21,445 nt of DNA from CAYJEQ01 sp964370185 (GTDB lineage: Bacteria; Bacillota; Clostridia; Oscillospirales; Ruminococcaceae): positions 1 to 21,445 of the forward strand of contig CAYJIJ010000040.1 of NCBI GenBank assembly GCA_964370185.1. The letters are read 5' to 3'. Under the pieces are notes generated by a model that was not told where the DNA came from, ran no database searches, and saw nothing but the letters and a program-made list of their open reading frames with translations. Within the stretch, counting starts at the first letter, position 1. Each line of letters begins with the position of its first letter. The position numbers and the translations under genes were made by a program. Of the stretch, positions 15,089-21,445 are shown one piece after another.

Positions 15089-15117
15089 ATATTATCAGCT
15101 AAAGTTGTTTTTGTCAA
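15089..15117 (-). promoter_or_regulatory. Promoter of acpP and the fab operon
   Basis: On the minus strand: -35 TTGACA (15117-15112), 17 bases, -10 TAATAT (15094-15089), with TGA before the -10. Predicted start is near 15082, giving a leader of about 85 AT-rich bases that contains the inverted repeat at 15059-15078. Confidence 0.75.
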
Positions 15118-15194
15118 GTATGCCCACAAAGATTTTTTTGAAAAATTAACACTTTATTAATATTCTCGGTCGTTTATATGCTATACTGATTGAG

Positions 15195-15223
15195 TTGTTA
15201 ATAAGATACCTGCCTTTTATATA
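15195..15223 (+). promoter_or_regulatory. Putative promoter of the ABC-F gene
   Basis: TTGTTA (15195-15200), 17 bases, TATATA (15218-15223), about 40 bases before the ATG. An alternative is the extended -10 TGCTATACT ending near 15186, which lacks a good -35. The fab and ABC-F promoters point away from each other across this gap. Confidence 0.5.
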
Positions 15224-15263
15224 TAGTATAGGTGGGTGGAGTATGTTTACTTAGGAGGAAAGT

Positions 15264-16862
15264 ATGATCACCGTATCCGATGTTACGCTATCATTTAGCG
15301 GAGCCCCACTCTTTAAAGATGTGGACTTAAAATTTACCCCTGGAAATTGCTATGGTATTATTGGCGCAAATGGCGCAGGTAAATCAACATTTCTAAAGCT
15401 TTTATCCGGGGCACTCGAAACAAGTAAGGGCAGTATAATAATCCCTGAAAAAACCCGTATTTCAGTACTGAAGCAGGATCACTTCGCATATGACGAATTC
15501 ACCGTGCTCGACACTGTAATAATGGGTAACCCAAGGCTTTATGAGCTTATTAAGCAAAAAGAAGTGCTTTATAGCAAGGAAGATTTCACCGAAGAGGACG
15601 GAATACTTGCCACCGAGCTTGAAACCGAATTTGAAGAGCTCGATGGATGGAATGCCGAAACAGAGGTGCTAAAGCTTATAAAAGGCCTTGGCGTGCAGGA
15701 CGACATTTTATATAGTATGATGTCCACACTAAACGGTAGGGACAAAGTAAAAGTGATGCTTGCAAGCGCACTCTTTGGAAAACCTGAAGTAATACTTCTT
15801 GACGAACCTACAAACCACCTTGATTTTGCATCAATAAACTGGCTTGAAGATTTTATAATGGATTACCATGGAACTGTTATAGTAGTATCCCATGACCGCC
15901 ACTTTTTAAATACGGTTTGTACCCATATAGTTGATATAGATTTTGGCAAGATAAGAATGTATGTCGGCAACTATGAATTTTGGTATGAGTCAAGTCAGCT
16001 AATGCAGAGGCTTATTAAAGAGCAAAACCGCAAGGCTGAGGATAAAATTAAAGATTTGCAAAACTTTATTGCGAGATTCTCCGCAAATAAATCAAAGGCT
16101 AAACAGGCTACTTCAAGAAGAAAGCTTATTGATAAGCTTACAGTGGAAGAAATGCCTGCATCCTCCCGCCGCTATCCCTATGTAGGATTTAATATTGACA
16201 GGGAAATAGGCAAGGATGTGCTTATGGTTGAGGGGCTTTCTAAGACAATTGACGGAGTAAAGGTGCTTGATAATGTGTCCTTTATAATGACTCGTGAAGA
16301 TAAAATAGCTTTTGTTGGTGAACAGGAGCAAGCAAACACCGCACTCTTTAAGATACTTGCAGGAGAAATGGAGCCTGATGAGGGCAGTTTTAAATGGGGC
16401 GTGAGCACTTCACAGTCCTATTTCCCAAAAGACAATTCAGAATTTTTCAACGACTGTGAGCTCTCCATTTTAAGATGGCTACAACAATATTCCTCCGACG
16501 ATTCAGAAACATATCTCAGAGGCTTTTTAGGACGTATGCTATTTTCTGGTGATGAAGTTAACAAGCCTGTGAATGTACTTTCAGGTGGTGAAAAGGTTAG
16601 ATGTATGCTTTCTAAAATGATGATGTATGGCTCGAATGTACTGATTATGGACCAGCCAACAAACCATCTCGACCTTGAATCAATAACCGCAGTTAATAAT
16701 TCGATGACCGATTTTAAAGGAACCATACTATTTGCAACACATGACTACGAATTTGTGCAAACAGTTGCAAATCGCATAATGGAATTTTCCGCAGACGGTA
16801 GTTTGCTTGACAGAAAATGCAGTTATGAGGAATTCCTTGAAATCAAACAAAAGATGTTGTAA
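15264..16862 (+). CDS. ABC-F family ATPase (YkpA/YbiT type) with one degenerate ATP site
   Basis: A soluble twin-ATPase protein of the ABC-F class, which binds ribosomes rather than transporting; 532 residues, no membrane segments. Domain 1 has Walker A GANGAGKST (34-42), Gln71, a weak signature LNGRD (156-160), Walker B LLDEP (Glu181) and switch His210. A linker rich in Lys and Arg (about 245-300) would reach the ribosome. Domain 2 has GEQEQANT where Walker A should be (352-359), a normal signature LSGGE (439-443), Gln464 in place of the catalytic Glu (MDQPTNHLD), and His493. The composite site built from Walker A1, B1 and signature 2 is intact, while the other is degraded in all parts. The overall sequence is like YkpA/YbiT, not a known resistance factor. 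AGGAGG lies five bases before the ATG. Confidence 0.93.
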   Translation: MITVSDVTLSFSGAPLFKDVDLKFTPGNCYGIIGANGAGKSTFLKLLSGALETSKGSIIIPEKTRISVLKQDHFAYDEFTVLDTVIMGNPRLYELIKQKEVLYSKEDFTEEDGILATELETEFEELDGWNAETEVLKLIKGLGVQDDILYSMMSTLNGRDKVKVMLASALFGKPEVILLDEPTNHLDFASINWLEDFIMDYHGTVIVVSHDRHFLNTVCTHIVDIDFGKIRMYVGNYEFWYESSQLMQRLIKEQNRKAEDKIKDLQNFIARFSANKSKAKQATSRRKLIDKLTVEEMPASSRRYPYVGFNIDREIGKDVLMVEGLSKTIDGVKVLDNVSFIMTREDKIAFVGEQEQANTALFKILAGEMEPDEGSFKWGVSTSQSYFPKDNSEFFNDCELSILRWLQQYSSDDSETYLRGFLGRMLFSGDEVNKPVNVLSGGEKVRCMLSKMMMYGSNVLIMDQPTNHLDLESITAVNNSMTDFKGTILFATHDYEFVQTVANRIMEFSADGSLLDRKCSYEEFLEIKQKML

Positions 16863-16910
16863 AATATAGGTAGCTATATAATGCCAATCGCTTTTTGGAT
16901 ATTCTTATTC

Positions 16911-16943
16911 ATACCACTCCCCGCCGACGGCAGGGAGTGGTAT
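16911..16943. repeat. Strong hairpin after the ABC-F gene
   Basis: Eleven-base arms ATACCACTCCC and complement, then a C-A mismatch, GCC/GGC and a GAC triloop, 48 bases past the ABC-F stop. No T-run follows on either strand. Its position suggests a transcript end, but its build matches the fabF-fabZ hairpin rather than a standard terminator. Confidence 0.6.
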
Positions 16944-16970
16944 ATAGGAAATCTTCTTAAGTTTTAGGCA

Positions 16971-16976
16971 TATAAT
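16971..16976 (+). promoter_or_regulatory. Putative -10 box of the PatB-type gene
   Basis: A perfect TATAAT lies about 45 bases before the ATG at 17021. No recognisable -35 is present at 16-18 bases, so this is tentative. Confidence 0.35.
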
Positions 16977-17020
16977 AGCTATCTATTTTAATATTAAAAA
17001 CAAAGGTGGGTTTGGGCAAA

Positions 17021-18217
17021 ATGAAGTACAACTTTGATGAAATTATTGACAGAGGCCCTAAAAGCGAATCTTATAGCGCAAAATGGCAGGGGTATTCGGT
17101 GAGATTTCCCGATTACAAAGTAGATGAGGAAAACACCCTCCCTATGTGGGTAGCCGACATGGATTTTAAAGCTCCATCGGTAATTGTAGATGCAATTGTA
17201 AAGCGTGCTGAGCATGGAATATACGGCTATTCCGCCATTGCATCAAACCAAAGCTTCTTTGAAGCTGCAACAGGTTGGTTTGACAGACGCTATAACTACA
17301 AAGCCGATGTCGAAAATATGATTTTCTTTCCGGGTATTGTCCCCGCTGCCAACACTATAATTCAAGAATTTTCTGCCGAGGGTGAGGGCGTAATCATACA
17401 AACACCCGTATACTACCCATTTGCCGAGGGTATAAGGAAAAACAATAGAGTAATTATAGAAAACCCACTTATTGAAAAAGATGGCTATTACCAAATGGAT
17501 TTTGAGGATTTGGAGGCTAAAGCAAAAGAAAAATCCACCAAACTCATGATTCTTTGCAGCCCACACAATCCCGTGGGTAGGGTTTGGAGCAGGGAAGACA
17601 TTGAATGTGTGATGGAAATTTGTATTAATAATAATGTTCTCTTATTTTCGGACGAAATCCATGCCGACCTCATTATACCCGGAGTTGAATTTTTCACAGC
17701 TGGTAGGTCTGAAAAATATAAAGACAATTTAATTCTTGCACATTCTGCGAGCAAAACCTTTAACTTAGCAGGGCTTTCTGCTTCTATTGTAACTGTTCCA
17801 AATAAGGAGATTAGGGAAAGACTATCCTTGCGTGCTCTTAATAATCATATGCCGTCGGGAAATACATTCGGCCCAATTGCAGGAGCTGCAGGATATCGCC
17901 ACTGCGACGATTATGTGGATGAACTCATGGCATATATTGATGGTAATTTTAAGCTTGCGGATGAGTTTTTAAAGGCTAATATGCCAAATGTAAAGTTTAG
18001 ACGACCCGAGGGCACCTACCTTGCTTGGATTGACTTTAACGGCACAGGGCTAACCCCAAATGAAATATACCGCAAGTCGATGGAAGAGGCTAAAGTTGCC
18101 GGAGACTTCGGAAATTGGTTTGGAGAAGCAGGGGATGGATTTATCAGATTTAATTTTGCCTGTCCTCGCAGTACCATAGTAGAGATGCTAAATAGGCTTA
18201 AAAAGGCTTTTGCATAG
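17021..18217 (+). CDS. PatB/MalY-type PLP-dependent C-S lyase or aminotransferase
   Basis: A fold-type I PLP enzyme of the MalY/PatB group, 398 residues. Members mostly act as cystathionine beta-lyases, splitting cystathionine or related thioethers; some act as aminotransferases. The start MKYNFDEIIDRGP, TLPMWVADMDFKAP and HGIYGYSA are hallmarks of the group. PLP-site residues are Asn183 (CSPHNPVGRVW), Asp211 (LFSDEIHADLI) and Lys245, the Schiff-base lysine in HSASKTFNLAGL. The frame opens with a GTG at 17006, but the ATG at 17021 matches the family N-terminus. Its GGTGG site is about 11 bases away, rather far. It is a single-gene unit between a hairpin and a terminator. No sulfur-metabolism gene is adjacent, so the substrate remains open. 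Confidence 0.9.
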   Translation: MKYNFDEIIDRGPKSESYSAKWQGYSVRFPDYKVDEENTLPMWVADMDFKAPSVIVDAIVKRAEHGIYGYSAIASNQSFFEAATGWFDRRYNYKADVENMIFFPGIVPAANTIIQEFSAEGEGVIIQTPVYYPFAEGIRKNNRVIIENPLIEKDGYYQMDFEDLEAKAKEKSTKLMILCSPHNPVGRVWSREDIECVMEICINNNVLLFSDEIHADLIIPGVEFFTAGRSEKYKDNLILAHSASKTFNLAGLSASIVTVPNKEIRERLSLRALNNHMPSGNTFGPIAGAAGYRHCDDYVDELMAYIDGNFKLADEFLKANMPNVKFRRPEGTYLAWIDFNGTGLTPNEIYRKSMEEAKVAGDFGNWFGEAGDGFIRFNFACPRSTIVEMLNRLKKAFA

Positions 18218-18284
18218 CATTTATACTCAATTTTTTAGTAAACTTAAAATATAATTCAATATTAGGTATTTATTTTTCACGATA

Positions 18285-18330
18285 AAAATCAGACTGAGGA
18301 GGAGAAAATTCCCCACCTCAGTCTGATTTT
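18285..18330. terminator. Bidirectional terminator between convergent genes
   Basis: Fifteen-base perfect arms (AAAATCAGACTGAGG and complement) with a 16-base loop. TTTTATTTATTTT ends the plus-strand side and AAAAATCG... mirrors it on the other. It serves the PatB-type gene and the VOC gene. Confidence 0.88.
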
Positions 18331-18351
18331 ATTTATTTTGGAGAGGTAAAA

Positions 18352-18750
18352 TTAAAATAATTCCGATAAATCCCCACTTGTAAACTGTTGGATTTCAAAT
18401 TTATATCCTTGGAAGTCTGTGAAGAAGCAGGATTTGAGTGCAATGTCTTTTACCACTTTAATTTCAGAGAGTCCCTCAACGCCATAAGCTGTTTTAAGAT
18501 GCTCATGAACTTCTTCGATATTATTTACAGTAAGGCTTACTAACGAGCCGCCCCTTCCCTCAACTTCAATTGAGCCCTCGGAAACATCAACAGCACCTAA
18601 AAAGCTCTTATCCTTTAAGCGGTATACGCAAGCCCAACCTGGGTCGAAAGCAATTTCAAGCCCTAAAGTTTCACCCATAAATTTCTTTGCGGACGCTAAG
18701 TCCTTGTAATAGAGGAAGGTAATGTTTGAGGTTAAATTTAGTTTTGCCAT
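18352..18750 (-). CDS. VOC-fold (glyoxalase/bleomycin-resistance-like) protein
   Basis: A 132-residue protein with two beta-alpha-beta-beta-beta units as in the vicinal oxygen chelate superfamily. Unit one is NITFLYYKDLASAKKFMGETLGLEIAFD...ACVYRL; unit two is GGSLVSLTVNNIEEVHEHLKTAYGV...CFFTDFQGYKFEIQQF. The family includes metal-dependent lyases, dioxygenases and drug-binding proteins. I see no clear His/Glu metal set in the usual positions, so an enzymatic role is unsure. The ATG follows AAGGAGAA. It is the last gene of a three-gene unit with DUF4438 and M29 genes, 41 bases after the peptidase, and is followed by a strong terminator. Confidence 0.8.
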   Translation of the reverse strand: MAKLNLTSNITFLYYKDLASAKKFMGETLGLEIAFDPGWACVYRLKDKSFLGAVDVSEGSIEVEGRGGSLVSLTVNNIEEVHEHLKTAYGVEGLSEIKVVKDIALKSCFFTDFQGYKFEIQQFTSGDLSELF

Positions 18751-18791
18751 AAAAATTCTCCTTTTTTCTTATAATGTAGCGACAAATTATC

Positions 18792-20021
18792 TTATATCGC
18801 CCAAATTCCATTTTCCATAAGTGTTACGATTTCACCATTACCGCATACACCTTTTACCGTTAAATTAGTATCGCCAATCATAAAGTCCACATGAACGCCA
18901 CTGCGATTAATGCCCCTATCTTCCTTTTCAGCTTCGGTTAGCATATATCCATTCGGTATAATCGACGGGGTGGCTTGGCCAAATGCAATATGGCAACTGG
19001 CATTTTCATCCCAGAGTGTATCATAGAAGACTTTTCCCATTTTGTATATGGGCGACTCAGCAGACAATAGTGCTACCTCTCCCAAATAGCAGGAACCCTC
19101 ATCAAAATTTATTATGCTATCCAAAAACTCCTTGCCCGAGGAAGCTGAGTAAGAAATCACCTTGCCATCCTTAAACTCCACCTTTATATCCTCTATAATA
19201 TTACCTTGGTACTGAAGAGGCAGTGTTGCAGATACTGTACCATTTACTTTTAGCTTGTGTGGCACAAAGAACACTTCTTCAGTAGGGATATTGGGCACGA
19301 ATTTAAGGGAGTCCTTGCCCCTTTGTGCATATCCTCCAATCCAAAATCCACCTTCGACCAACCCTACTTTGAGGTCGGTTTTATCGCTTTTATAGATGAG
19401 TTCTTTTAGTTTGAAGGAATTTAAAATCTTTTTCTTTTCATCCAATTCGTTTTTATGGTCTTCCCATGCCTGCACGGGGTCTTCTCTATCCAGTCGGCAA
19501 ATTTTCACCCAATTATCAAAAAGCTTTTGTGTAGCGTCAGCTTCGCTAAGTTCTGGGTAGACTTTTTTAGCCCAATCTACCCCTGGTAGATTTGTTTTAA
19601 CAAATGCCACATCCCCTGCGGACATTATTTCAGACTGACCCATTTTTGCCCTTTTTTCTCCATCTAAAACCTTAAGTAGTTTATCACTATCAGCTTCAAA
19701 CATCTCTTCAAATGGGCTTCTCAGCTCAATTATGGCAATACTGTCCTTGGCGTATTCTTTATAGTAGTCATAAAGCCAATCTGGGTAATAGCTTAGCTCA
19801 TATGTAGACTTCATCGCCCTAACGCCTCTGAGATAAAAATCCTCATACTCGCATTTTACATATTTTGCTCCACACTCATAACAAACCTCGGCTATCGCTC
19901 TCACTTCATTGTAAAGTGTGGGTGATGCAACAATTATAACAGTTTCGCCTGCAGTAAGGTTAACCCCTACTTTCACAAGCACTTCGGCATATTTTCTCAG
20001 AATATCTTTTTTCATATTCAT
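18792..20021 (-). CDS. M29-family metallo-aminopeptidase
   Basis: A cytoplasmic aminopeptidase of the M29 (AmpS/PepS/aminopeptidase T) family, which releases N-terminal residues using two metal ions. It has 409 residues, the normal length. Likely metal and catalytic residues are Glu248/249 (NIPTEEVF), Glu315 (LGEVALL), His344 (CHIAFGQA), and His377 and Asp379 (HVDFMIG). Spacing agrees with the Bacillus enzymes as I remember them. The frame extends to 20054, but the ATG at 20021 has AGAGGG six to seven bases upstream, so the longer form is unlikely. It is 73 bases downstream of the DUF4438 stop, with no terminator between, and probably shares its transcript. Confidence 0.93.
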   Translation of the reverse strand: MNMKKDILRKYAEVLVKVGVNLTAGETVIIVASPTLYNEVRAIAEVCYECGAKYVKCEYEDFYLRGVRAMKSTYELSYYPDWLYDYYKEYAKDSIAIIELRSPFEEMFEADSDKLLKVLDGEKRAKMGQSEIMSAGDVAFVKTNLPGVDWAKKVYPELSEADATQKLFDNWVKICRLDREDPVQAWEDHKNELDEKKKILNSFKLKELIYKSDKTDLKVGLVEGGFWIGGYAQRGKDSLKFVPNIPTEEVFFVPHKLKVNGTVSATLPLQYQGNIIEDIKVEFKDGKVISYSASSGKEFLDSIINFDEGSCYLGEVALLSAESPIYKMGKVFYDTLWDENASCHIAFGQATPSIIPNGYMLTEAEKEDRGINRSGVHVDFMIGDTNLTVKGVCGNGEIVTLMENGIWAI

Positions 20022-20094
20022 GGCAATCCCTCTTAATTTATTTGGTATGAACAAAATATATCTTCATCTCAAATAGGCTCTATCTTACCACTTC

Positions 20095-20958
20095 CTATTT
20101 ACTGTATTTACCCATGATAAATTCAGCTATGTTGGCATCTTTACTCAGCACACCTTTAATCTTGGCTTTTTTAGAAGTTAGCACAGTTGTTATGCCGGGG
20201 CCATGTCCATGCGCTCTGCAATCGCCATGGATCACAATGCCGATAGTAGTAGCGCCTTTTAGGTAACCCCTGCCAAAAGTATTATCACAATCTGTGAGCA
20301 GTAGCACATCGCCAAATCTTAAATCCTGCAAACCATGTTCTTTTATTGCATCAAAATCGGAGGTCATGAGGTCGTAATCACCCGAGTAGGAATGATTAGC
20401 TCCGACTCCTGAACCCATTAAATATGATGGCACTATCCCTGCAACGGGCACTTCGAGTATGCCGTCTTCTTCTTTGATATTCAGGTAGTCGAGCAGTTCA
20501 GGGTCGATACTTTGCACAAGTATGTCGTCATTACCCTCAATTTTCATTCCCTGTCCATAAGCCTCAATTAAAACTTCATCGCCTATTTTCATCTTTTGCA
20601 GAGTTTCGTCGGGGAAGTAAATTATTACGTGCTCACAGCCACCGTGAATACCTGTTACATATCCCACATCGCCCTCAGCCTTACCAGAAACCACCCTCGC
20701 CTTATTCCCAATACAAGAAAATACATTGAGTCCATCGCTTTCCGAACGCTCAGCATTTTTTAGTGAAACACCTGGCTCTATATGGTCGGCAACAAGCCCG
20801 AAAACTCGGTCGCCCACTTTCACATTATAAGTTATACCGCCTATTGCAGGTACTGCAAAAATTACACCCTCTGAGTCTATTCTTGCTGTGCCGCCAATAG
20901 GATGACCAACTTTTCCCTGAACGGAAATTTTAACAAGCTTTTCTCTGTTTGTTTTCAT
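20095..20958 (-). CDS. DUF4438 family protein
   Basis: A 287-residue protein that I recognise as DUF4438, a family with structures from Thermotoga but no settled function. Notable segments are QGKVGHPIGGTARIDSEG near the N-terminus, GVVxGxxxG-type turns around TGIHGGCEHVIIYFP (about 102-116), VAGIVPSYLMGSGVG, LLLTDCDNTFGRGYLKGATTIGIVIHGDCRAHGHGPG (about 220-256, rich in Asp, His and Gly, possibly metal-binding), and a conserved-looking tail. There is no signal peptide or membrane segment. AAGGAG lies upstream of the ATG. It leads a unit with an M29 aminopeptidase and a VOC protein, so a role in peptide or amino-acid turnover is possible but not shown. Confidence 0.82.
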   Translation of the reverse strand: MKTNREKLVKISVQGKVGHPIGGTARIDSEGVIFAVPAIGGITYNVKVGDRVFGLVADHIEPGVSLKNAERSESDGLNVFSCIGNKARVVSGKAEGDVGYVTGIHGGCEHVIIYFPDETLQKMKIGDEVLIEAYGQGMKIEGNDDILVQSIDPELLDYLNIKEEDGILEVPVAGIVPSYLMGSGVGANHSYSGDYDLMTSDFDAIKEHGLQDLRFGDVLLLTDCDNTFGRGYLKGATTIGIVIHGDCRAHGHGPGITTVLTSKKAKIKGVLSKDANIAEFIMGKYSK

Positions 20959-21445
20959 TTTAGCAACTCCTTCATATTATTCATCCATACTACTTATACA
21001 TTTTATATCTTCGTGGATTATTTGTAAAGGATACTAAAAGCATCATTATTCACCTTGTATTTTACATGATAAGTTTAAAATACCCCATGCCAAAACATCC
21101 ACATAATTGTATTTACTATAATTATACAGATGATAATTGAATAAATATGTAAACTCGACTACATTTATCCACAAAATAGTGGGAAAGTACGCCCAAATTT
21201 AATTTTTACTTCTTTTTAAATATTGCACCATTTTTTGCAAAATTAAAGGTTTTATCACTTTTTTCTGCGACTTTTTGCCTTTTCTTATTTTTCCTGAAGA
21301 AATTTAGCAATTTTTGTCTTACAGAGTTTTCCGCCTTAATCCTATTTATTCTACTTTTTCCGATGTTTTTCTTATAGAACATTTGTATTTTTAGCACAAT
21401 ATATAGTGTCGTATTTTATTCACTCATACATAATATGCTGTTTTT
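20959..21445. other. AT-rich intergenic region without a convincing gene
   Basis: Apart from the promoter at 21000-21028, this 487-base stretch shows no clear gene. A minus-strand 63-codon frame (21206-21397) is mostly Lys, Asn and Phe and lacks a ribosome binding site or family resemblance. One perfect DnaA-box-like TTATCCACA occurs at 21165-21173. No hairpin with a T-run was found. Confidence 0.6.
21000..21028 (-). promoter_or_regulatory. Promoter of the DUF4438-peptidase-VOC unit
   Basis: On the minus strand: -35 TTTACA (21028-21023), 17 bases, -10 TAAAAT (21005-21000). Predicted start is near 20993, about 35 bases before the DUF4438 ATG. Confidence 0.55.

Noticed and set aside
21165..21173. 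TTATCCACA, a consensus DnaA box, in AT-rich DNA suggesting an origin
   Set aside because: It is a single box, with only a weak relative near 21090-21100, and no dnaA, dnaN or rpmH in the window. An origin needs a cluster.
21206..21397. A 63-codon minus-strand frame rich in Lys, Asn and Phe
   Set aside because: It has no ribosome binding site, no recognisable domain and a composition explained by AT-rich DNA. It does not resemble L34, which would be the likely small basic protein near an origin.

Overview
The window is a stretch of bacterial chromosome with low GC and strong AGGAGG-type ribosome binding sites. Promoters resemble TTGACA/TATAAT, often with a TGn extension. A dgt-dnaG-rpoD gene order and a type II fatty-acid synthesis cluster using FabK (enoyl reductase) rather than FabI also point to a Firmicute of the class Clostridia. 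I cannot name the genus. I see no phage, transposon, CRISPR, tRNA or rRNA genes. This is a housekeeping region with a few unusual details.

Layout. 64-573 (-) ruvC with its own promoter. 794-5185 (-) a replication/transcription block, dgt -> dnaG -> rpoD (sigA), followed by an Rrf2-type regulator that has its own promoter and a palindromic operator. 5355-6272 (-) rpmE (L31) then a YigZ/IMPACT-family gene. 6380-6904 (+) a TetR-family protein lacking its DNA-binding domain, divergent from rpmE. 7105-7449 (+) rplS (L19) with a structured leader and two terminators in series. 7608-14996 (-) a fatty-acid operon, acpP -> fabH -> fabK -> second NMO-type flavoprotein -> fabD -> fabG -> fabF -> fabZ -> MarR-type regulator (FabT-like). 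15264-16862 (+) an ABC-F ATPase. 17021-18217 (+) a PatB/MalY-type C-S lyase or aminotransferase. 18352-20958 (-) DUF4438 protein -> M29 aminopeptidase -> VOC-fold protein. 20959-21445 is AT-rich and has no convincing gene.

How the genes work together. The fab cluster encodes initiation (FabD, FabH), elongation (FabF, FabG, FabZ, FabK) and the carrier (AcpP). Acetyl-CoA carboxylase and PlsX genes are absent from the window. A terminator after acpP should give more ACP transcript than enzyme transcript. The last gene encodes a MarR-type protein, and an inverted repeat just downstream of the acpP promoter is a natural candidate for its operator, which would close a feedback loop. The dgt-dnaG-rpoD block links nucleotide control, priming and the housekeeping sigma factor.

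Points that most merit a second look: the ABC-F protein, in which one composite ATP site is degraded in all three motifs, including a Glu-to-Gln change at Walker B; the Cys-cluster flavoprotein inside the fab operon; the candidate operators of the Rrf2 and MarR regulators; the headless TetR protein beside a long inverted repeat over the rpmE promoter; and two intergenic hairpins of matching architecture. Several start codons differ from the longest open frame (dgt, fabZ, fabK, the NMO flavoprotein, M29 peptidase, rrf2, patB). I moved them on ribosome-binding-site evidence. All family assignments come from motif recognition by eye, without database searches.
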